Shown here: positions 1 to 11,967 of the stretch, in pieces
Position numbering within the stretch: position 1 is the stretch's first letter
Layout: each line of letters starts with the position of its first letter
Origin: Leptasterias polaris
Taxonomy: Eukaryota; Echinodermata; Asteroidea; Forcipulatida; Asteriidae
Direction of reading: 5' to 3'
NCBI GenBank assembly: GCA_037783415.1
Contig: JAZGTN010000009.1
Location: forward strand, 7,254,001 to 7,318,000
Length of the DNA: 64,000 nt
The notes under the pieces: generated by a model
The model's input: only the letters and a program-made list of their open reading frames with translations
What the model was told of the DNA's origin: nothing
Database searches by the model: none
Position numbers and translations under genes: made by a program

Positions 1-78
1 AATAGCTTTTAAGGAATAGAGAAAATCCCACTAAAACTTGATTTGTAATAATTTTCAATAGTTCTTATATTGGGTAAT

Positions 79-555
79 TGTTTTTAAGGAAATAAAGCAA
101 ACCCACAACCATAAGTGATTTAGAAGAAATCACGCAGTCAAATATCCCAGTCCAATCACCATTCATTTGATGATTAATGTTTGATTTAGGAGTATTAAGT
201 ATTAAATATAAAATTTAGGCAAGCTAAATTAGTATTTACTCACTCCTAATATCAACATTACATCAATTCTGAATGTAAACATTCTCAACTGAGCATGAAT
301 AATGTTTTTAAGGAAATAAAGCAAACCCACAACCATAAGTGATTTAGAAGAAATAACGCAGTCAAATATCCCAGTCCAATCACCATTCATTTGATGATTA
401 ATGTCCAATCACCATTCATTTGATGATTAATGTTTGATTTAGGAGTATTAAGTATTAAATATAAAATTTAGGCAAGCTAAATTAGTATTTACTCACTCCT
501 AATATCAACATTACATCAATTCTGAATGTAAACATTCTCAACTGAGCATGAATAA
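79..555. repeat. Tandem duplication, 224-bp unit
   Basis: The block 79-302 is repeated nearly exactly at 303-555. The second copy is longer because a 29-bp piece is itself doubled (374-402 and 403-431). High identity implies a recent duplication. Confidence 0.9.
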
Positions 556-983
556 CATTGAGTCTTCGAAAATTCAAAAATAGCAGGACAATAAATAAAC
601 AAAATAACTGTCCCCCTTCCTCATTTACATCAAAGTTCAAAATAAAACAGAAAAAGTGGGAAAACTTGTAGCAAACTATAAAAAAAATTTAAGCTGTAGC
701 TCTGAAATGCTTTAAGCAGGTAGTGCGCATTGCAAATAACTTCCTAAAACAACTTAATTGTGAGCGCAGCAAAAAAGAAGGAAAAAAAAAGGAGAGAAAC
801 AGAACTGGAAAAAGGGACCGAAGGAGACAAGAGGGTGAAAAGAGCAGATCATCCCTGGGAGAAATACGCCAGTGATGGCTAGGTTTGTATGAATGGTAAG
901 ACAGTAAAGGCCTAGAAATAAGACTAACTCTCTACTCCTTCAGCAGGTTTACTGGCAATAGGTAAAGTATAAAGTGCCACTTG
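556..983. other. Unannotated spacer
   Basis: A-rich sequence with purine runs around 660-840. I see no coding similarity, tRNA or terminal repeat. Confidence 0.5.
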
Positions 984-1830
984 TGAGTACTTAGTCTTGA
1001 CTTCAAGACTCTCCATTTGATGTGCCTGATGAGTGACTGGATGCCAGTGAGTTTGACTGTTTGCAGTGATGGTCAAGTATAACAGGTAAAAGTATTGGGG
1101 TAAGTGTGAAAGAAACTAACCCTTTTCTCCACAGCTTCTAACCTTTTTTTTTACAGCTTCTAACCTTTTTTTTACAGCCTCTAACTGGCCCCCTTAGGCT
1201 ACATTCTTTTTGTTTTGTTTTCAACAGCCTGTAATCTGTTCTTCCCAAAGTGGATGTTGTGGCAGGTGATGGTGCAGAAATGCAGAAAGCGAGTACTTAG
1301 TCTTGACTTCAAGACTCTCCCTTATGTGCCTGATGAGTGACTGGATGCCAGTGAGTTTGACTGTTTGCAGTGATGGTCAAGTATAACAGGTAAAAGTATT
1401 GGGGTAAGTGTGAAAGAAACTAACCCTTTTCTCCACAGCTTCTAACCCTTTTTTTTTTACAGCTTCTAACCTTTTTTTTACAGCCTCTAACTGGCCCCCT
1501 TAGGCTACATTCTTTTTGTTTTGTTTTCAACAGCCTGTAATCTGTTCTTCCCAAAGTGGATGTTGTGGCAGGTGATGGTGCATTGAAATGCAGAAAGTGA
1601 GTAGTGTTGAATCTCCCTTTGATGTTTCTGTTACGAGGTCAGCAGGGTCAATGAGGTCAGGTTTGCAGCAAAAGTTAAGTAACAAGAGAAGTGTAAGGTA
1701 AAGTAAGAGGGTAAGTGAATGATAACCAATTCCCTCCACAGCTTTTAACGTTCCCTCCACAGGCTCTAACATTGTTTTTGTTTTCGACAGTCTGTAACCT
1801 GTTATTGCTGATGGAGTAGATGTTTTGACA
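984..1830. repeat. Tandem duplication, about 307-bp unit, two good copies and one decayed
   Basis: The block starting gagtacttagtcttgac at 984 recurs at 1291. A decayed third copy spans about 1600-1830. Each unit holds a ladder of pyrimidine-rich (c)acag/cttctaac motifs that mimic 3' splice sites. The 81-codon minus-strand frame inside it is not supported as a gene. Confidence 0.85.
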
Positions 1831-2632
1831 AAGAATTGTTCACCGATGGCAACTCTGGGACACTGTAGATGACATTGGTTTGGTAACGTATTGGGGACAG
1901 GGTTATCTCAGGTAATCTGTATGGTGAACCTGACTTTGGTTAACAATGTGACCCCAAAATACTACCCTTCTAGAAAAAAAATTCGTCCAAAAAGCAGATC
2001 ATGTTTCTGAATTCCTTGGAGATGATGAAGTAGTTTGTTAGTGCTGACATCTCCACTGAGCTGATGTTGGTAATGTATCGAGTTATATAAGTTACAAGTT
2101 AGTGGTGAACAAAACCTACTAAATGGGACAGGTCAATCAAGAAATTGGAGGAACAAATCTAAATATCAATTTAATCGTTGACATTTGGAGGGAAAACAGC
2201 ATTTGAATCTGTCAAACAAATTTATTTAGTATAGTTGTAACTAACAGTAAAAATACTAGTATCATTTTGAGATTTACAACAGCAAGCATGGGCAACCAGC
2301 CAACCACAGAGATAAAACTACGCAAGAACAGTTTTCCAGCTTTGACAAAATTATGTATGTACAATCAAAAGAAGCAATGGAAGATAACCAGCAGTAAAAA
2401 GCCTAGCAAAATTTTGAGATTCTACAACAGCAGGCATTGACCGAGCAACCACCGAGTAAAAAAACTAGCAACAAGTTGTGTTTGTACAATCCAAACAAAC
2501 TAAAATCCTTACTGAAACAACAGAAGTCGACTGTTCTTGCAGTTTATCTCAAACATACGTAAATACATAGTGAGAAATTGATCGTGATGGGCCTACTTTT
2601 CTATTCCTCTCAGTTCAGCAGTCTGTTCTGTG
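1831..2632. other. Unannotated spacer
   Basis: AT-rich sequence with a weak internal repetition of acaacagca(a/g)gcatt at about 2275 and 2425. No coding or RNA features seen. Confidence 0.4.
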
Positions 2633-2940
2633 GTGCATCGGTGGAAGACAGTGTATATCATCCTGGCTGCAGCGAGTGCCTTGACAGAGGGCTACATTCC
2701 CTTGTGCCATGAGCTGTTGAGATGTGCATCGATGGAGGATACACTGCAGAGTATATCATCGGGGTGTGGTGAGTGCCCTAACTGAAGGCTACATTGTCTT
2801 GTGCCTTGATGACCACAACCACTGAGCTGTTGAGATGTGCATCGGTGTAAGATTCATTGTATATCATCCGGGGTGCGGTGAGTGCCTTGACAGAAGGCTA
2901 CATTGTCTTGTACCATGGTGACTACAACTGGAGCAGTTGG
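2633..2940. repeat. Three imperfect tandem units of about 90-110 bp
   Basis: Units begin at about 2633, 2720 and 2835, with tgtgcatcg(g/a)tg and then a shared tatatcatc, gagtgccttgac and gaaggctacatt. Divergence between units is clear, so the array is old. Confidence 0.75.
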
Positions 2941-2959
2941 GGGATACAGATGCAAAAAG

Positions 2960-4620
2960 TCAACAGGCCACTTGGTAAGTTTGTCAAAAAATCCATTGTA
3001 AAACTTTTCTTTGAAGAGAAGCCTTTATGCACAAATTTGGCAAAGGAGTTAATGTTTCAGAATTAGCAACTTTGAAGGTTTCAAATGGTGATTTGAAAGA
3101 ACAGATTCATTCACATTCTGTAGTCTGCAATAAACACACCATACAACCAATTGGTGGAAAACTTTATCAAAATAGGTGAAGTTTTTTCAAGAAAAGATGA
3201 CCCCCCCCCCAAAGAAAAAAAAAGAAAAAGGAAAAAAAAGAAGACAAACAAGTTGTGTCATGTTGTGTGTGCATGAGTCAATTAGCCTATAGGAGCTGGA
3301 GGAGAATGTTCTTGCACATAAGATTCTGACTTGACTATTTCTCAGAACAATGCATACTTTTACTAAATGAGCTTAAATACAAATTAATCTTTGACATTGT
3401 TGACAATTGCTTATTTTCAACCACAGATTGAGCCGACAATGACCTACACCCAACCTTGAGGCTAATCAACGCTTATTGGACTGTGTGCTACCAGCCGGGG
3501 AAGGACTGCGTCAAGTACAAATGTTGAAGTGACGCAGGAATGTTGAGACTGTTGGAGTGTGTGCCAAGACCTGAAGGGCTGCGTCAAGTCTAGCAAGATG
3601 ACTCTCAGCCACAAGTTCAACTGTTGAGGCTTATTAACACTTTTTAGCTGCAAGACTTTGACTGAAGGCTACATTCGCTTGTGCTGTGGTGAACACATTA
3701 CTTTAGGATGAGCATCGTTGGAGGAAGAGTCAACAACAGACCACTTGGTAAGTTTGACAAAAATCCATAGTAAAACTTTTCTTTGAAGAGAAGGTACATC
3801 CCGTAAACTTGGCAAAGAATTAATGTCTGAAAGAGTCAAAACATCAATTTGACGGAATACACATTCAATCCCAACCTTTGCAATAAACACAGTGTAACAG
3901 CCAATTGGTGGAAGACTTCATTGAAAGAGGTCATGTTTTTCAGAAGAGATTTTTGAAAACAAAAAAGAAAATCAAAACCTGGAATGTCGTGTCATGTCGT
4001 GAGTGCATGTTCAATGAAATGAAGAACTGATTGGAACTGGAGGAGAATTTTCTTGCACGTGATAGCATTCTGACTTGACTATTTCTCAAAAGTGATACTT
4101 GTATTAAAAGAGCTTAAACAAATTAATCTTTGACATTGTTTATTTTCTCTACCTCAGATTGAGACAATAGCTTGGGAGAGGCAGTCACCCATGCAACATT
4201 GAGGCTAATCACACTTTTTGATAGATGTGCCACTACTGAGTCCAGATGACTCTCTGCTACAAGTTCAACTGTTACAAGTTAAGTGGTGAAGAGATATTGT
4301 GCTATGTGTGCCATCAGCTGGACTGTGTCAAGTCTAGCTAGATGACCCTCCGAGCTACAAGTTCAAGTGATAAAGAGACATTGGGCTTAACCAACACTTT
4401 TTGGATTGTGTGCCACCAGCTAAAGGACTGTCAAGTCTAGCTAGATGACTCTCCGCTAAAAGTTCACATGGATGTTTAAGTGATGTAGGGATGTTGATGC
4501 TTCATTTGTAACTATTGCTTTTTGGACTGCCACCAACTGAACAAAGACTATGTCAAGTCTAGCAAGGTGAATCCCCACATGTTCAACTGAAACAAGCTGG
4601 ACCATGACATTGCCAAACTG
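2960..4620. repeat. Diverged segmental duplication and repeat array
   Basis: The block at 2967-3430 (ccacttggtaagtttg...) recurs with substitutions at 3743-4160. The later part, 3540-4580, repeats a roughly 100-bp unit built on tgtcaagtctagc(t/a)agatgac. No unit keeps an open frame. Confidence 0.75.
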
Positions 4621-4639
4621 TAAGACACTGAGGAGAGGA

Positions 4640-4790
4640 CCATCCTAGGCTGTGTCCGAATTTGCGGCTGCGGCTACTAAAAAATGGTGTTGCTATGGGC
4701 CTCACATCATACTGTAAGGCATGTGATGATCTACATGTACAATGTAGACAACAGCCGCATCCACAGTCACTACTTAGAATACCGCCTTAG
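4640..4790. repeat. Dispersed GC-rich repeat (GTGTCCGAATT family)
   Basis: ggctgtgtccgaatttgcgg followed by ctgcggctac and an internal gttgctatggg. Related pieces lie at 7728-7790, 16366-16490, 22800-22920, 24181-24262 and 63930-64000. The arms are imperfectly inverted (gcggctgcggct against agccgcatccaca), as in a small foldback element. Confidence 0.5.
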
Positions 4791-5717
4791 TTTAATGTAT
4801 ACCCAAAGGTTTTCTTGAATCCATCAAAATCCAATACCATACTTGGTACTTTTTGAAGCTCGGCACTCGCACTCGGCATTTAGTTGGCTTCATAAAATTG
4901 GCACGCCTTGCCTCATGACGAGCATTGTTGACTTAGCATGAAAAATCAAATTTATTAAATTCAAGTACAATACTCTTTGGATTTTGATGGATTCATAACT
5001 TTAATGATGGTACAGCTTTTGAAGCGAAACAATCAAAATACGAGGTCACCCTAAACATCTGATAATGTAATGTAAGCACAACTTACATTATTAAGTGTTT
5101 GTGCTTGCCAAAAAATAAAATGAGTGAAAATGTAAAACTTGAAGTTAAATGCAGAGGAAGATTAGTCACATTCTTTGCTACTGGCGAATTAATTTGTATG
5201 CATTAATGTTCAGAAACTAAAGCTGTACTGTCACCATGTAACACAATATTGTCAACTAAGGAGCCCAGTGATTAGAATTACTATCTTGTCCATGATAATC
5301 TTTAAAAAAATTCTCAGAAACCACAGTGAGAAATGCTGTTTCAAATTGTTTTTAGTTATGAAAAAAAAGGAGTTTGTAGAATAATTTAGTATTTTTGATG
5401 AAGGAAGACAATCGGACAAAGTTTTCCCTAACCTTGTTTTTGGACTGGCCAGTTGAATAAATTATGATGTTTACAACTATAAAGATATTTTGTTTTAGGT
5501 AATACACACTGCAAGTCATTAATTTTGTAAGATTAAATAAATTGTAATTGTTCTAGGCCTTCATCTAGACTAGTGAGGCAAACTTTACACACTGCTCAAA
5601 AATTATTATTCAAAGATATGTGGGAAACTTGAGCGCAAATAGACAGAATGCATACTTAAAGAGCAAAAATCTGTTGCAATGCGAATACAAACCACGACTA
5701 CTCACAACACCAGAGCT
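4791..5717. other. Unannotated spacer
   Basis: AT-rich sequence without recognisable coding blocks or terminal repeats. Confidence 0.4.
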
Positions 5718-5848
5718 CGGTTTCACAAAGAACTAAGACTGATCAAATCAATCTTAATTGCTAAGCAAAGTGTGATGTCACATTACTAATCGCTATGGTA
5801 ATGATTGACAACTCGTCCTAAGATGAATCTTAGTGTTTTGTGAAACCG
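5718..5848. mobile_element. Foldback MITE, CGGTTTCACAAAG family
   Basis: The ends cggtttcacaaagaactaag and cttagtgttttgtgaaaccg are inverted repeats, and the interior is also partly self-complementary. Diverged copies occur at 9696-9890 and 54917-55052, sharing the internal tgacatcacactt. There is no coding capacity. Confidence 0.75.
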
Positions 5849-7394
5849 AACCCAGCACTCCTAACCCTAACTCTCGCACTAACCACCAAAAATTCACTCA
5901 CAATATTTAATTAACACCTTAACCTCGGCACAACCACAATTCAACCTGCGCATTGTATAACAAAAAAAGTAAAGCGCAATTTTATATGACATGCATTTTG
6001 TCTACTAGCGCTCAAAAACACATTTAGTTTTGAATAGACAATCATAAATTGTCATTTTTGTAGTGTTTTAAAGTTACTGTAAATGATCTGAAGTAATGTA
6101 GTGTAACACAGCCCAAGTAAGCGTTATTTATTCATCTTAATTAATAGTTTGATTTGAAAGTTTCCTTTGACTGTTGGAACATTTGTACAATCTTCAGTCA
6201 CCTCACAAAGTGCTTGCTATTTTACAACACTAACAGGTGTACAAAGGCATTTTGAATTATGACACCCATTAAAATCATGTATAATTTACAAAGTTCTTTA
6301 AAAATGTAAACTTGGCATTTACTAAATGTGCCATGTAATTATTTTAACAATTTGTTTTATTATTATCGGAAGTTATCTTTTAAAATCACCCATAGGGTAG
6401 AGATTGTTGATGTGAACGGTTACTTATTAATACGGTTGCCCATTTGTTGCTGCATACTCAAAAGTGAGATGGTTTTGAGAATGCTTAGATTAAAAAGGCC
6501 CCATAACAAGGGGTTTGTAATAATTGATGGTGATTTTATACACAGTTTTAGCGCTTAATAAAAGATAAACCTGTATAATTTTAGTTATAAAGTGTGTAAT
6601 TAATGTTAATAATACTTTTGTTAAATACAAAGTAATTGTCTACATGTAATTAGGCATAAATAGGGCCTACATTTTCATATTAATCTTTGAAGGCACATAT
6701 TTTTTCCAACGATAAGATGAAGATATGCGGCCATCATGGTCAAGTTATTTGTAGTTGTTCACTTAATAAGGGTCCAGGGTGGATTTGTCCTCTCAGCCTC
6801 CCTTTGGTTACACTAGGCTGAATACAATGCCATCAAAACAAAAATGGCTGTCGGGCTCAGGGTTTGCAATTTAAATGTTGATATATTTGGTTGAGAGCCA
6901 AGATGAATTAGAATAAATATACTTTGTACTTAAAAGAGTTATACACTAGTGGTTCAGCGGGAAAATTGAAATGGCACTGTGGCAGGTGCGATGTACTTGG
7001 GGTAAGGGTTTAAAATGCTTGCTACTGTAGCAGTGCTCGGGTAAAACATTGTTGAACTTTAAAAAACAAATTAAAGTAAAAATGTAATTAATTTTGTAAA
7101 TCATTCATCAATCAGTATTATTCCAGGTGCAATGTACAACAATTGAAAAAAAATGGTTGGTGCTAATTTGAGCCTGAAAGTGTTGACTTGCTAATAAGGG
7201 AAGCTTCTAACACTGAGATTTTTGAAGAAAATTTCATATGGGAATAATTTTTGTTGCAATTATGAATTAATTATAGAGAATGTTAAAGCAAAAATACAGA
7301 AGAATAAAAGTAAACAAAATATTGGTTGACACCATAGCTGCACACCTAGGGGTGGGGTGTCCAACACCAATCTTTGTAATTGACTCTTGTTGTT
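5849..7394. other. Unannotated AT-rich spacer
   Basis: Contains one 76-codon open frame at 6328-6558 without family similarity. I see no repeat boundary or RNA gene. Confidence 0.4.
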
Positions 7395-7571
7395 AATAGA
7401 CCTTATGCACATGACGTCATTTGAGTTGGGTGCCCTCGCCTAGAGGTCAAAAGGAAGATGTTCATTGGCCAGGCATGTGTGCCGCGCGTACAAATCAGCG
7501 CGTTTCCATTGTTTCATCATCAGTTTACCTCTAAGATGGTGGCTTGGTGACGTCAATGCATAAGATCTATA
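7395..7571. mobile_element. Foldback MITE carrying CRE and YY1-like motifs
   Basis: Ends aatagaccttatgca and tgcataagatctat are inverted. Just inside are a perfect CRE palindrome (tgacgtca, about 7415-7422) and, near the other end, aagatggtggc. Relatives: 12462-12627, 19142-19268, 36170-36303 and a fragment at 55786-55845. Confidence 0.7.
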
Positions 7572-8200
7572 AAGTGTCAGTTATTTAAAATAAAAGTTTA
7601 CACCATATTGGGCCTACTCCTAGAACTATGAGGTTCTTGAAAGGACCTGAATGATAGCGGAATGAACCTTGGCGTACATGATGTACGTTCTAAGAGCAAC
7701 CCCATAACTTTCTACATGTATATAGGTCATATCCAAACTGGCAGGGCTATACAGCTCCGGCTACGAGTGTTGCTAAGTATGGGCCTATTCAAAAAATTCA
7801 ATGCATGATGACGCAGAGAAAACCAACATGACCCAGCTGTAGTGTAGACTGCCGTTTTTGACCTGGCCTTTTAATATGATCTTCTACTGGCCTCATAAAT
7901 AGTGCCAATGAAATGAATGAATGAATGAATTATAATTTAGGGGGAGGGTGGGGCATGGAGGTAGAAACTACCTCCATGGGCGGGGCAATAATGGGGGTAA
8001 ATAAAGACAAACTTGCACTTTACTATGATGATAACACATGTGGTAATATCAATCTGAAAGCTCACTTGTATGAAGTCTTAAAGATCTTGCATGTGTCTTA
8101 GAAGTTATCTTTGAAAACATCATTAGCATTGAACTTTTGAAGACCACAATGGTTACTTGGTTGTCTTGGTGTGTGTAGTAAATAATAATAAACTAATAAC

Positions 8201-8431
8201 TTACCCAAATCCATTTGCTCTGTTTTAAAAAAATTAAGAAGTTATCATTATTTCACAAAGCAGTGTCATGAATTTCATCGATCTTATACACGCACTACAC
8301 TTTCTAAAACAACTGTGAAATATGAGGGGCCCAAGCTATGGAGCTCTGTTGACAACCCCTTGAAAAACATCTCCAGTCCATCTCACTTTAGACGTAAATA
8401 TAAAAAAAGGCGGTTACAAAACTATTTATAG
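8201..8431 (+). pseudogene. 5'-truncated LINE reverse-transcriptase C-terminus
   Basis: The frame ending in TAG at 8429-8431 reads GPKLWSSVDNPLKN followed by SPSHFRRKYKKR..LQNYL. This is the usual end of Jockey/CR1/Rex-type ORF2 proteins, preceded by an SYTRTTLSKTTVKYE stretch. Upstream of about 8190 the frame is broken, as expected for 5' truncation on insertion. It is a dead fragment. Confidence 0.75.
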
Positions 8432-8760
8432 AATAACTGAACTTTTCTCATGGGGTTATATTTATATTATGTTTGTTATATTATGTTATGGGTTTTTTAT
8501 GACACAAATGTCTCTTGTGCTTATGATGAGTTTTGTATGTAATTTTTTTCTTATAATTTTCAAATTTATGTTACAATTGTCCAGGGGACCTCTACTCGAC
8601 AAGCTTGCTTTCTAGAGACCCCCTTCCACATCCATGATGGTTTAAGTATAACTGCTATGGAAAACTATTACTATAATGAAACCGTCTCTTCTGTTATTTC
8701 ATATCTATGTATTGTCATGATTCTGTGGAAAATAAAGTTTGTAAGTAAGTAGTGATTCAA
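8432..8760 (+). mobile_element. 3' UTR and tail of the LINE fragment
   Basis: AT-rich non-coding sequence follows the RT stop and ends in aataaagtttgtaagtaag at about 8731-8750. That is a poly(A)-type signal and a short GTAA repeat tail, as in CR1/L2-like elements. Confidence 0.55.
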
Positions 8761-9695
8761 AATTCAATTAACAATTTTGTCGGCGTACACAGGACACTTC
8801 CATGGACAGGTAGGCTACAATTGTTAAGTGTAAAGAGAGTCTGGGCATGCTACAACTACAGCCAAGTTCCTATCTGAAAATTAATTGATTACTGATTTCT
8901 GATTTTAAAAGTCATACCACTCTTACGAGAATCTCTCCGAGTCTGATGCCGAAGTTTTGAGAACGTACTTGAGTTTGAAGACCACAGGAAAGTTGCTACT
9001 CATTAGATAGTATACCGTTCGTTACTGCCCCACCCCCCCAACCCAAGGCCAAATGTTGTCAACGAAAGTTGCCAACATAAAACTGTTTTCCGTTGATGCA
9101 CTGAAACGGGATCACCACATTTTAAATGACATATTCAGAGGGACTTTGTAAAACTTCAAGTATACTTCATAAAGTTCAGTGTGTTTATAACTACAAACAG
9201 GTGTGACTGCCTCACTGACTGAAACAAACTTCGGTCACCTCAGCTCCCTGTACTGAATGGGTTCTTGGTGTGTGCACGGCGTCTGACTAGAGGATCAGAG
9301 TTACCGACTAGAGAGGGCGCTATATGAGGAGACCATGTAATTCAGAGTTCGAGTTTCCCTGACTGAGTGTAGTCTGCAAATCTCCAAAAATCTTCTTCTT
9401 TCTATAATTTAAGTGCAAGGGATGAACATTTTCAACACGGGATGAAACAAAATAAAAATTGTCCAGTTTAAGGTAAGACCATGAATGATTATGGACATAG
9501 TTTAAACATTTAAAAGGCAAAAGAGGAATGAACTAAAACGTAAAAGTAAAGTCAAGAGTGACCGAAACTCTAATTTGTTTTTAAAAACTCAAAAGACGTC
9601 TACTCTTGCTCTTGTGGGACCTGCTACAGTTCACCCCCTGCTACACTTCTCAGTCATATGTTTGTACTAGTACTACCGCAGTAGTGTGCTGGACT
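8761..9695. other. Region upstream of AAR2
   Basis: Probably holds the AAR2 promoter and non-coding first exon, but I could not locate them. 9235-9340 is the least AT-rich part. Confidence 0.3.
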
Positions 9696-9890
9696 CGGAT
9701 TTCACAAAGCACCAACTAGTGAGATTCATCTTTTATTAGTTTTAAGATAAGTTGTCAGTATCACTATTAATTTTAGTAATTTACATTGTGTGTCACTATT
9801 GTGACATCACACTTTGCTTAGCCAGGTAAAGGTTGATTTGCACTTTTTTTTTTTTTAAGACCAATCATTCTTAGCTCTCTTTGTAAAATC
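9696..9890. mobile_element. Diverged copy of the CGGTTTCACAAAG foldback MITE
   Basis: Starts cggatttcacaaagcacc and ends ttagctctctttgtaaaatc. It has an internal tgacatcacactttgcttag and a T14 tract (about 9845-9857). Confidence 0.6.
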
Positions 9891-10390
9891 AAGACCAGGA
9901 AGTCGTCCAACATGTCCAAGACCAGACTAGACATGCTACTAGAGTTGTTGCGATAATCATAACCCTAATCCTCGCAACAGGTCGGGAGGATGAGGGTTAG
10001 GAGAAATGTTGCAACTGAACTACTGTAGTCGAGAAGAGCAAGCTAGGAGGAGGAGTCTAGGACTCTTCAAAAGAAAATTATCAAAAGACAAAATTAAGAG
10101 ATCTTTTTAGACCGAAGTTCATTAAATTTGGGCTTTAAGTGTTTAAAATGTTAAACCAAAAAACTAAATGAATCTAGGCTTAATAATGAAATAAACAAAA
10201 AATTATAATCACTGTGTGAAAAACCCATCCATATTAACTTCAAATTTCTAGACTCCATGGTGCTTGCGACTTACTGTCATCATTGGGGAAGAAACTTATG
10301 TAGTCTGAGGGTACTACTAAAACTGTTACATAATGATAATGTGTACATTTTACAAATACATAGACTAATAATATTAACTTATGTTTGTTA

Positions 10391-10397
10391 TCAACAG
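10391..10397 (+). other. AAR2: Probable 3' splice site in the AAR2 5' UTR
   Basis: The sequence tcaacag|gaaatc lies 21 bases before the AAR2 ATG. It follows an AT-rich stretch and fits an acceptor that joins a non-coding first exon to the coding exon. The upstream exon was not located. Confidence 0.5.
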
Positions 10398-10417
10398 GAA
10401 ATCAACAAAGTGCCACC

Positions 10418-11554
10418 ATGGCAGAATCGTCTCCTCAAATGACGCAAGAAATGGCCAGGAAACTCTTCAGTGAGGGCGCTACACTCATCTTTCTAAATGT
10501 CCCTCTCGGCACTGAGTTTGGCATCGACTACAACACCTGGAACACAGCCGAGAATTTCAAGGGTGTAAAGATGATCCCACCAGGGGTGCATTTTGTCTAC
10601 TACAGCGCCGTCAATGTAAGGGATCGAAGTACTGCTCCTAGAATGGGGTTCTTCCACTGCTTCCAGAAAGAGGAGATGATGATGCTGAGTTGGAGCAAAC
10701 GAGACGAAGATGCCATAGAGCATCACTTGGAGGACGCTGAGAAGGCAGAGTACAGGGGACGACTCAAAGAGTTTGATCCATTCCTCGGGTCATATCCTTA
10801 CGAGAGCTTGAAGAAATGGGTTTCATTGACGAGCCACATCACTGAGAACTTGGTCGAGGCTTGGATGCCATCTTGTGGCAAGATCCACTCAGCGCCGCAG
10901 TTGATTGCAGATGATAAGACAGCGACAACGGCCGAGAGGGCTGAACTTGCTGAGAGCCAGCGGAAAACTGCAGAGGACAGTGGTGCAAAGGCGGAGGATC
11001 TCCTCCCCAGAATGCACTGCAAACCAGGAACTGAAATCAGATTCAGCGTTATCCCAAAGAAGAATTATCCAGATGGGGCAAGCCCTTCCGATGTCACCAA
11101 GTACTGCATGGATCTTAGTTACACGCTAGAAACAATGCTGCAGACTTCTTACCCAGACAACGCCAATGGTATTTTGGCTGAGATTCAATTTGCCTTTGTG
11201 TGCTTTCTGATTGGACAGGTCTACGATGGATTCGAACAGTGGAAGCAACTCGTCCACATTCTCTGCGCCTCTGAGGAAGCCTTGTCCACCCACCAAGACC
11301 TCTACAGTAACTTGATCAGTATGCTACACTTCCAGCTGAAAGAAGTTCCAGCTGACTTCTTCATCGACATCGTCTCAAGAGACAATTTTTTGACCTCTAC
11401 ACTCCAAGGATTTTTTGCAAACTTGCAGGCTTCGGAGGTGTCAGAGCAGCTAAAAAACAAGGGGAGGAAGTTTAAGGACAGCTTGACAAAGAGGTTCAAG
11501 TGGGATTTTGAAGCGATGCCAGATGAAGAAGCACCTGTTATTGTGCAGCTCTAA
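10418..11554 (+). CDS. AAR2: AAR2 splicing factor homolog (U5 snRNP assembly factor)
   Basis: The 378-codon frame encodes a protein collinear with animal AAR2 (human about 384 aa). AAR2 binds PRP8 in the cytoplasmic U5 snRNP precursor and is replaced by BRR2 in the nucleus, so it is needed to make active spliceosomes. Visible family blocks are GTEFGIDYN at residues 31-39 and the VKMIPPG block at about 48-54 in the N-terminal beta domain. The C-terminal helical domain carries PADFFIDIVS and DNFLTSTLQ at about 311-330 and ends in a KRFKWDF block. The start at 10418 sits in a perfect Kozak context (gccaccATGG). The open frame extends 11 codons upstream, but a 3' splice site (tcaacag, ending 10397) lies in that stretch, so those codons are probably intronic or 5' UTR. 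The whole CDS is in one exon. I see no frameshift or stop, so it looks like the functional gene rather than a dead retrocopy. Confidence 0.95.
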   Translation: MAESSPQMTQEMARKLFSEGATLIFLNVPLGTEFGIDYNTWNTAENFKGVKMIPPGVHFVYYSAVNVRDRSTAPRMGFFHCFQKEEMMMLSWSKRDEDAIEHHLEDAEKAEYRGRLKEFDPFLGSYPYESLKKWVSLTSHITENLVEAWMPSCGKIHSAPQLIADDKTATTAERAELAESQRKTAEDSGAKAEDLLPRMHCKPGTEIRFSVIPKKNYPDGASPSDVTKYCMDLSYTLETMLQTSYPDNANGILAEIQFAFVCFLIGQVYDGFEQWKQLVHILCASEEALSTHQDLYSNLISMLHFQLKEVPADFFIDIVSRDNFLTSTLQGFFANLQASEVSEQLKNKGRKFKDSLTKRFKWDFEAMPDEEAPVIVQL

Positions 11555-11873
11555 GAATTAATAACTTTGGTCATTATTTCAGGGCATTATTTCAGGGCAC
11601 AATTTCATGGCGCCGCTGGCACTCTATATTCATAAAATCATAAAATTTTGATTTACAGGTAGCCATAAGCGCAGAACTTTGCAGTAATCAGCAACATGTA
11701 TTTATTTGGGGGTGAGGCAAGTGGGAGAAAAGACATAATTTGGAGGGGGGCTGTTTAATGTATCGAACCATTTATTTTCGATCTCATTTTGGGGCAGGGG
11801 AAGGTGGGTTGTGAATGAGAGGGCTTCAGTGCCCCCTCTGGTTCGCTAAGGCTGGAAGACCACTTACCTGGAT

Positions 11874-11967
11874 AATAAAATGACAGGTACAAAGTCCGGC
11901 ATTTCAAGGCATTTGTTCATTTAGATTTATTTTTCTAATAATAAGCACTTAATAGTAATAGAATAAA
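11874..11967 (+). terminator. AAR2: Candidate AAR2 polyadenylation signals
   Basis: Two canonical AATAAA hexamers lie at 11874-11879 and 11962-11967, about 320 and 410 bases after the AAR2 stop. They are the first such hexamers downstream, so either could end the transcript. No cleavage-site evidence is available. Confidence 0.45.

Noticed and set aside
10493..11499. Several 65-77-codon frames on - and in another + frame across AAR2
   Set aside because: They are shadows of the AAR2 CDS, with no family similarity or start context.
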